A DNA stretch of 28,449 nt, from the NCBI GenBank assembly GCA_031268245.1, contig JAIRXN010000033.1, positions 1 to 28,449 on the forward strand, written 5' to 3'. This document shows positions 23,176 through 28,449 of this stretch, one piece after another; within the stretch, counting starts at the first letter, position 1, and each line of letters begins with the position of its first letter. Source of the stretch: Treponema sp. (GTDB taxonomy: Bacteria > Spirochaetota > Spirochaetia > Treponematales > Breznakiellaceae). The notes under the pieces were generated by a model. The model searched no databases, was not told where the DNA came from, and saw only the letters and a program-made list of their open reading frames with translations. The translations under genes and the position numbers were made by a program.

Positions 23176-24033
23176 TTAAGCCCCCATCCGGCGCAGCCGG
23201 GTTCGCGGATCGATATACTCGTTGACGCTGGAGAAGAGAAGATAGAGCCCCAGGAACAGTATTATTGATACGGCAATAGGCGCCGCCAGCCACCACCATA
23301 TTCCGGCGATCATGGCCTGGTGAGAGTTTGCCCAGTATATGGTTGACCCGAGTGTTGGTATCGTAATGCTACTCAATCCTAACACGCCGAGGGTTACTTC
23401 CATGCCGATGGACCAAATCATGTTGTTGATTGTCGTGGCAAATACAATGGGAAGCACAAAGGGAAGGTGTTCGGTCATAGTGATTCTAAAAGAGCTGGTA
23501 CCTGAGTAAACAGCCGTTTTTGTAAAAGCCCGCTCTTTCAAACTGAGCACTTGGCTTCGGATTAACCGCGCATCCCAGGGCCAGCCAAAAAGCCCAAGAA
23601 ACATGGCAAGCATGGTAATGTTCATGTTTTCCCGAACAAGAAAACTAAGAAGGATAAGGATGGGTAATACCGGCAAGACGACAAAACTGTCATTGATTGA
23701 CATGAGAACATTGTCTATCCAGCCTCCGCGATAACCAGCGGTAAGGCCGACAATCACCGCGATCACGCGGGATACAAGCGCGGTAATAACACCAAGGTAT
23801 AATGAATTACGCACCGAAAAAGCCATCCAAAAAAAGAGATCCTGGCCTCGTGTATTCGTACCGAAGGGATGCTGATACGAAGGAGGCTGATCCATTCCAA
23901 CCTGAAAACTCTTACTCATGTCGTAAGGCGAAAGCCATGAAAGAATCATCATTGCAAGAATGAATAACAGAAAAATAAACGCTACCCGAAATCGAATATC
24001 AAACCTAAAAAGATCCCGAAATACTTTTAACAT
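23176..24033 (-). CDS. Oligopeptide-class ABC transporter permease (OppC/DppC type)
   Basis: A 285-residue inner-membrane permease with about six helices. Family markers are the N-terminal FRVAFIFLLFILAMMILSW helix, HPFGTNTRGQDLFFW, and the EAA-type loop near FTKTAVYSGTSSFRITMTEHLP. ATG 24033 has AGGAG 7 bases upstream and starts 10 bases after the DppB-type stop. It pairs with the upstream permease to form the channel. Confidence 0.92.
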   Translation of the reverse strand: MLKVFRDLFRFDIRFRVAFIFLLFILAMMILSWLSPYDMSKSFQVGMDQPPSYQHPFGTNTRGQDLFFWMAFSVRNSLYLGVITALVSRVIAVIVGLTAGYRGGWIDNVLMSINDSFVVLPVLPILILLSFLVRENMNITMLAMFLGLFGWPWDARLIRSQVLSLKERAFTKTAVYSGTSSFRITMTEHLPFVLPIVFATTINNMIWSIGMEVTLGVLGLSSITIPTLGSTIYWANSHQAMIAGIWWWLAAPIAVSIILFLGLYLLFSSVNEYIDPRTRLRRMGA

Positions 24034-24043
24034 CGGCTTACTC

Positions 24044-25054
24044 CTATTGATGCCTGACACGGGGGTCAAACAGCGGATATATCAAATCCAGGATCAACGA
24101 TGCGGTGGCAATACCGATTATCGAAAAAATGGAAATGCCCAGAATCAAGGTATAATCGGTGGCGAGTATCGCCTGATACGCCAGAAGCCCAAGGCCCGGA
24201 TAGGTAAAAATCACTTCCAGAATAAGGGCGCCGTTAAATACCATACCCAAGCTTAGGGCAAGGCCCGTTATCTGAGGAAGCATGGCGTTACGCATCATAT
24301 AACCAAAAAGGATTTTGCGATCCTTGAGACCTGCGGTTTCGGCGTACACAACATAATCTTCACTAATAATATTTGAAGTTAAAGATTTCATACCGATAAA
24401 CCAGCCGCCTATTCCACCCAATATAAGACTGAACGCGGGCAGTACAGAATGATACAAGACCGTGAAGACGAATCGCCATGACCAGTTCGGCCTCATGCCC
24501 ATGGGGTATGCGCCGCGAATTGGAAAAATCGGCCAGACGTAAGCAAAAAGCATCACCAAAAGAAGAGCGAGTATGTAATAGGGAACCGGTCTTATCGCCT
24601 GGCTCAAAACATCAAAACTGCCAAATACTTTATTCTTGGGGTAATAACTCGCAAAAGCGCCCAATAGATTTCCCACAATCCATGAAATGATTGTGGCGGT
24701 AAGAAGCAAGCCAAGAGTCCATGGCATAGAATTTCTGATGAGGTCAATGACCGGTGTTGGAAAAGACGAGAGCGAACGGCCAAGATCTCCCCTGAGCATA
24801 CGTCCCCAAAAATCCAGGTATTGCTGAAAACCTGAGCCTTCCAGTCCGTAAAGCGCCGAAAGACTCGCTCTAAAATCCTCAACCATTTTCTGGTCATACT
24901 GAGCGCCAGCTGTCATCATTCTGTCGATCTGTCCCTGAACCGGATCGGAAGGCGACAGCCGCGGGATAATAAAGGTAACGGTGATCCCCACAAACAAGAC
25001 CATAATATACTGCCCAATACGCGGCAACACATAACCCAATAAAAACCTTTTCAT
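24044..25054 (-). CDS. Oligopeptide-class ABC transporter permease (OppB/DppB type)
   Basis: A 336-residue permease with about six helices: N-terminal YVLPRIGQYIMVLFVGITVTF, the DPVQGQ segment, WTLGLLLTATIISWIVG, and the EAA loop DYVVYAETAGLKDRKILFGYMMRNAMLP. Start at ATG 25054, with AGGA 8 bases upstream; longer in-frame starts add an uncharacteristic extension. A stem-loop lies between this gene and the binding-protein gene. Confidence 0.92.
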   Translation of the reverse strand: MKRFLLGYVLPRIGQYIMVLFVGITVTFIIPRLSPSDPVQGQIDRMMTAGAQYDQKMVEDFRASLSALYGLEGSGFQQYLDFWGRMLRGDLGRSLSSFPTPVIDLIRNSMPWTLGLLLTATIISWIVGNLLGAFASYYPKNKVFGSFDVLSQAIRPVPYYILALLLVMLFAYVWPIFPIRGAYPMGMRPNWSWRFVFTVLYHSVLPAFSLILGGIGGWFIGMKSLTSNIISEDYVVYAETAGLKDRKILFGYMMRNAMLPQITGLALSLGMVFNGALILEVIFTYPGLGLLAYQAILATDYTLILGISIFSIIGIATASLILDLIYPLFDPRVRHQ

Positions 25055-25084
25055 CTCGCTGTCCTTTAAGCTGTAAGACATAGA

Positions 25085-25109
25085 CCGCGCAGACCGGATA
25101 TCCGCGCGG
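25085..25109 (-). promoter_or_regulatory. Stem-loop between binding-protein and permease genes
   Basis: CCGCGC (25085-25090) pairs with GCGCGG (25104-25109) across 13 bases that include GGATATCC. Hairpins at this place in ABC operons often stabilise the binding-protein mRNA and lower permease expression; that role is inferred here. Confidence 0.45.
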
Positions 25110-25131
25110 CCCAAGTGATCGATCGTTACCG

Positions 25132-27066
25132 TTATTTCCCGGTGGGTTTAAGCTTGAGATACATATACCGTGAGTTCGCCCAGTTCGGAACCGGATCGGT
25201 ATAGGGGTTATTTATATCAGGATAACCGGTCCAATACCACTCGTCCATAACGGTGAAAACGTTGTACGAACAGATCGGGATCTCGAACATATCGTCCAGC
25301 GCTACTTTAAGCCACTGCTGACCAAGCTCGACGCTTTTATCGATATCGTCCATATTGATCTGCGTCATCTGATCTATGATTCTGTCCGTCTGAGGGCTCT
25401 TCCAGCGGCCCGCGTTTCTTCCGTACTGGGGTTCCCCAATCGGAACATACTGGTTGGAATGAAAATAGGGAAGGAAGTATGAAAGATCGGGGTGACCACC
25501 CCAGGTTTCGATGTTCCACTGGAGATAAACATCAAAGTCGCCGGGCCGGGTATAGGGGCTGAAATCGGAAGAAACATTCAACGATGCATCAATGCCGAAC
25601 TCTTTCCAACATTCCACCACCATGGCCGCCAAACGGTTCTGGCTCGGCTCATTATCGGTCTGCCCTATAACGGAAATTTTGAATGGTTTCCCATCCGAGA
25701 ATTCCCAAACACCCCTTGCGTTTTTCCGCATACCGCCTTTCTGCATCAATTTGGTGGCAGCCGCAGTATCATACTTCCACCAGCCCGCGCCGACATATTT
25801 CTTGATATCTGCGGAGGAGGTCGGAACCATATCCCCCAAAGATTTACGGGCTTCGTTAGCGATATTAATCGCCGCTTCCGTGTTATAAGGCTTAAACCTG
25901 GTTCCATCGCCCAAATCCAACGTATAGTCTTTAAGATATTGCTCAAGAGGAGTATGGTAGTACTCCGGGTACATACCGGTAGGCGGCACCGCAAGGGCCG
26001 AGATAGTCATAGCGCCGCGATAACTGGAAATGGCAAGACGAGTAATATCCAGCGACAGAGCTAGCGCCCAGCGGACATCTTTGTTATTGAGGCCGGGACG
26101 TTCGTCATTAATGACACAAGCTACCTGGGTTGGATCCGGATGTCCCCAGGGGAAGTTGGGGAACCAGGTCTTGGATGTGGGATTGGTTCTCTTGAGAGTG
26201 ATAACGCCTTCGGGAGCCATGTCGTGGATCACGTCAAGCTGGTGTTGCTGCTGGGACATAACCTTAACATCACTGGTACCGGCTGCAATGTACATAGCGT
26301 ATTTCGGCGCCTGCTCAAGGCTGCCCAGGCGGGCAAGAGAAGTTCTCTGCCAGTCGCTTCTTTTTTCCCACAGATACCAGTTGCCCTGGGGGTCGTAGTC
26401 CTTCAGGGTATAAGGCCCAAGCGAAATGGGGGGATTAAATTTGAAGGTGGTTATATCGGCCTGTTTCTCAAAGATATGCTTAGGCATGATGAAACAAGCG
26501 CCCCAACGGATAAGGAAATTGGTATGGAACCGGGAGTTGGGCTCTTTCATGTAAATTTTCACTTCGTAGTTATTGACCTTTTCCACACGGTTCACATACG
26601 CGTTAAAAGGCCCGGTATAAGCCATTCCAGGGGTTTTCATCTGGGCTTCGATGGTGTAAATAAGGTCATCGGCGGTAAACTCAACCCCATCGCTCCAGTA
26701 GATCCCACTGCGCAACTTCACCGTCAATTGCGTAAAGTCGCTGTTGTAAATGGGGTTTTCCGCGGCGAGTGCGTTTTCCCAAACACCGTCAACACCAGCA
26801 TCTGGATCGATGTACCAGAGGGCATCCAGGGCAATCTGCTGAAACCCGCTCTGGTAAGTGTTATTCCAGCCGCTCCAACGGTTAAAATAATCCGGCGGAT
26901 TACAACGACCACCAGGATTTTCCAGAATAAGGGTTTGATTCCGGGGTACATTGGCGCCTTCGATCATCTGGACGCCGGAAGCTCCTCCCCTCTGAGCCCC
27001 GCCGCCGGCAAACAAAGTGCCGCAGAGAGCCAAGACTAAAATCACAACAAGTAATTTTTTCATCAT
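25132..27066 (-). CDS. ABC transporter substrate-binding protein, SBP_bac_5 family
   Basis: A 644-residue exported binding protein. The signal peptide MKKLLVVILVLALCGTLFAG runs into GGGAQRGG, a form common in treponemes. LALC might act as a relaxed spirochetal lipobox, otherwise the protein is periplasmic. The family 5 marker is LTVKLRSGIYWSDGVEFTADDL (residues about 115-137). The large size and many tryptophans/tyrosines in the ligand region (e.g. YLQWNIETWGGHP) are compatible with a sugar ligand, though family 5 classically binds peptides. AGGAGG lies 6 bases before ATG 27066. It is the first gene of the importer, under a strong promoter with a palindromic site. Confidence 0.93.
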   Translation of the reverse strand: MMKKLLVVILVLALCGTLFAGGGAQRGGASGVQMIEGANVPRNQTLILENPGGRCNPPDYFNRWSGWNNTYQSGFQQIALDALWYIDPDAGVDGVWENALAAENPIYNSDFTQLTVKLRSGIYWSDGVEFTADDLIYTIEAQMKTPGMAYTGPFNAYVNRVEKVNNYEVKIYMKEPNSRFHTNFLIRWGACFIMPKHIFEKQADITTFKFNPPISLGPYTLKDYDPQGNWYLWEKRSDWQRTSLARLGSLEQAPKYAMYIAAGTSDVKVMSQQQHQLDVIHDMAPEGVITLKRTNPTSKTWFPNFPWGHPDPTQVACVINDERPGLNNKDVRWALALSLDITRLAISSYRGAMTISALAVPPTGMYPEYYHTPLEQYLKDYTLDLGDGTRFKPYNTEAAINIANEARKSLGDMVPTSSADIKKYVGAGWWKYDTAAATKLMQKGGMRKNARGVWEFSDGKPFKISVIGQTDNEPSQNRLAAMVVECWKEFGIDASLNVSSDFSPYTRPGDFDVYLQWNIETWGGHPDLSYFLPYFHSNQYVPIGEPQYGRNAGRWKSPQTDRIIDQMTQINMDDIDKSVELGQQWLKVALDDMFEIPICSYNVFTVMDEWYWTGYPDINNPYTDPVPNWANSRYMYLKLKPTGK

Positions 27067-27089
27067 ACTATTCCTCCTGAAAAGATTGT

Positions 27090-27106
27090 ATGGTCTACCT
27101 GACCAT
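27090..27106. promoter_or_regulatory. Palindromic operator candidate at the importer promoter
   Basis: ATGGTC-TACCT-GACCAT is a perfect inverted repeat (6-bp arms, 5-base centre). It ends at the predicted transcription start, about 27107. A repressor bound here would block initiation. The TGGTC/GACCA arms recall GntR-family sites, but the spacing is not that of FadR. No regulator gene is in the window. Confidence 0.6.
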
Positions 27107-27113
27107 TAACAAC

Positions 27114-27143
27114 AGTATAAAAGCAGTTTTTCAGTATTGTCAA
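27114..27143 (-). promoter_or_regulatory. Near-consensus sigma70 promoter of the importer operon
   Basis: On the minus strand TTGACA (27143-27138) and TATACT (27119-27114) are 18 bases apart, within AT-rich flanks. This is the best promoter in the window and lies 48 bases before the binding-protein ATG. Confidence 0.75.
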
Positions 27144-27274
27144 CAAAAATATTATATATCATCTTTTTTGATTTATAAACCTGATACGATTTTTTGATCC
27201 CAAATTTTCAGCCCGTTGGGTAAATTTTCCTCCGTTAATTGAAGCGCCGCACAGGACAATACCCTAAATAGAGC

Positions 27275-28096
27275 ATGAAAAAGCCTCCCCTTAAAATGAC
27301 CGTCGACTATGTCTTTAAGCAGATATTCGGCGATGAGCGGAATATCGGTATCCTCAGGGCCTTCCTCAAAGCCGCCCTGGACCTGCCCGATGCCGAATAT
27401 GATACCCTTACCCTGGCCGACCCCCACCTCAAACGGGAGTTCCGGGACGATAAATCCGGCGTCCTTGACATCAAAGTCCGCACAAAGTCGGGGTACATCA
27501 TCCATGTGGAAATCCAGGTACTTACCGCCGGCGGATTACGGGAACGGTTTACCTATTACGCGGCCCGGCTTCTCGCGGAACAGTTACGGCGTGGCGGGCA
27601 GTACCGCCTCCTAGAACGGGTCATCAGTATCATTATTATGGACGGGATTCTTGTTCCCGAGGAGGAAGGGTATTATAATAAGTATGCGCTGTTAAACCGT
27701 GAAACGGGGAAAGCGTTTACGAATTTGCTGGAAATAACTGTGTTGGAACTGCCGAAGCTGCCCATGGCGGATGACGGCAGCGGGATATGGAAGTGGGCCA
27801 AACTGCTGAAAAGCCGGACGGAGGAGGAATACATGGAAGCCGCGGCGCGGGATGCTGATATAGGGAAGACGGTGGTGAAGGTGATGGAGTTGAGTGAGGA
27901 TGAGCGGGAACGGATGCTGGCCGACTCCCGAGAGATGTTTCTGTGGGACTGCTGGATTCGGGAACATGAGAACTATGAAGCGGGTGCGGCTGAAGAACGT
28001 CTGGAAATAGCGGGGAATTTAAGGGGCCTGGGGGTCCCGGCGGACAAGATAGCCCGGGCCACGGGGCTATCCCTAGGGGAAATAGAGAAACTGTAG
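27275..28096 (+). CDS. Rpn family PD-(D/E)XK nuclease / putative transposase
   Basis: A 273-residue protein of the Rpn (recombination-promoting nuclease) family. The N-terminal MTVDYVFKQIFGDERN is typical. The nuclease core is Asp65 in VLDIKV and Glu79/Gln81 in HVEIQV, fitting D...ExQ of the PD-(D/E)XK fold. The C-terminal helix pair IAGNLRGLGVPADKIARATG is the usual tail. Such genes are often present in many copies and behave as mobile or defence-like elements. It is oriented opposite to the arabinan genes and sits between arabinanase and importer, converging on the arabinanase. No inverted-repeat ends were found. All key residues are present, so it is probably active. Confidence 0.9.
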   Translation: MKKPPLKMTVDYVFKQIFGDERNIGILRAFLKAALDLPDAEYDTLTLADPHLKREFRDDKSGVLDIKVRTKSGYIIHVEIQVLTAGGLRERFTYYAARLLAEQLRRGGQYRLLERVISIIIMDGILVPEEEGYYNKYALLNRETGKAFTNLLEITVLELPKLPMADDGSGIWKWAKLLKSRTEEEYMEAAARDADIGKTVVKVMELSEDERERMLADSREMFLWDCWIREHENYEAGAAEERLEIAGNLRGLGVPADKIARATGLSLGEIEKL

Positions 28097-28197
28097 TTCG
28101 ATTCTACGGCGTCAAGCGCGGTGAGCGGGGCCGCCGGGTTATCAACGGGCAGCTCGTCAATGTCTTGTCCGGCATGACATTCATATACCTTCGGGAC

Positions 28198-28449
28198 TTA
28201 CTCCGAAAGCCCCCAGACACAGTACCCGTCTTCGCTCATGACACTGAAAGCGCAGAAACCTGTTTCCGCATAATCCCCGCGGCTTTCTGCGGCCTTTGGC
28301 CGGCTAAAGACAAAACCGTCATACGGTTTCCCGTTGAGAAGCAATTCGATGTGAAACCCGTCATAGATCCGGTATGTTCCCGAAAGAGAACCTGTAAGCG
28401 TACCGGCTTCCAGATGTACAGACAGCGCCTCCGGGCTTGCGGCGTTGGT
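28198..28449 (-). CDS. C-terminal part of a GH43-type endo-arabinanase
   Basis: An open minus-strand frame runs from the window edge to TAA at 28198-28200, giving 83 residues with the start outside the window. The segment GTYRIYDGFHIELLLNGKPY...FCAFSVMSEDGYCVWG resembles the small beta-sandwich domain that follows the catalytic propeller in GH43 extracellular endo-1,5-alpha-L-arabinanases. The catalytic part is not visible, so the activity is inferred. The location next to a GH51 arabinofuranosidase and importer on the same strand supports it. A signal peptide cannot be assessed. Confidence 0.6.
   Translation of the reverse strand, partial: TNAASPEALSVHLEAGTLTGSLSGTYRIYDGFHIELLLNGKPYDGFVFSRPKAAESRGDYAETGFCAFSVMSEDGYCVWGLSE

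Noticed and set aside
26140..27039. 299-codon plus-strand frame opposite the binding-protein gene
   Set aside because: Antisense shadow; no start signal or family match.
28097..28197. Plus-strand frame after the Rpn gene (VRFYGVKRGERGRRVI...)
   Set aside because: Short, has no start, no recognisable family, and runs into the arabinanase on the other strand. It could be a gene remnant but cannot be supported.

Overview
The window reads as chromosomal DNA of a spirochete, most likely a Treponema-type organism of a gut community. This is inference. It rests on the mid-50s %GC look, a substrate-binding protein whose signal peptide runs into the LFAGGG stretch typical of treponeme/spirochaete binding proteins, a CheX-type phosphatase, a PD-(D/E)XK Rpn-type gene and plant-polysaccharide genes. 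No rRNA, tRNA or CRISPR array was found.

Layout. 1-580: no convincing gene, but a dense cluster of TGACACC/GGTGTCA inverted repeats. 588-7652: a complete F-type ATP synthase operon (atpB-E-F-H-A-G-D-C), headed by a small RsbRD_N-like gene where atpI often sits. The operon has hairpins between atpB/atpE and atpG/atpD and a likely terminator after atpC. 7985-8446: an AT-rich CheX-like gene behind a strong stem-loop. 8478-13618: a B12-binding radical SAM protein (minus), a UraA-type uracil permease (plus), a MATE transporter (minus) and a divergent Aat-like protein (plus). 13650-16420: glycogen debranching enzyme GlgX and a 5'(3')-deoxyribonucleotidase-like HAD protein. 16475-18333 (minus): a secreted unknown protein, a rhomboid protease and an exported ankyrin-repeat protein.

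18496-28449 (mostly minus) looks like an L-arabinan utilisation locus. It holds the C-terminal end of a GH43-type endo-arabinanase at the window edge, a five-gene ABC importer of the oligopeptide (Opp/Dpp) class, a GH51 alpha-L-arabinofuranosidase translationally coupled to the last ABC gene, a DUF6171 zinc-ribbon-like protein overlapping the GH51 gene, and a hydroxypyruvate-isomerase-like TIM barrel. The likely flow is: arabinan cut outside the cell, oligosaccharides imported by the peptide-class ABC system, L-arabinose released in the cytoplasm. A near-consensus promoter with a perfect palindrome at the start site precedes the importer. An Rpn-family nuclease gene sits in the opposite orientation between arabinanase and importer.

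The most unusual signal is a small palindrome-containing repeat found as a tandem pair in front of the ankyrin gene. There it places the Shine-Dalgarno in a hairpin loop. What appears to be a third copy lies in frame inside the radical SAM coding sequence, adding about 30 residues that family members lack. This resembles protein-invading palindromic elements such as those of Rickettsia. A second dispersed repeat family (AGAGTCTGTTCCGAAAC / GAGCTTGTTCC) occurs in several intergenic gaps, including inside the ATP synthase operon.
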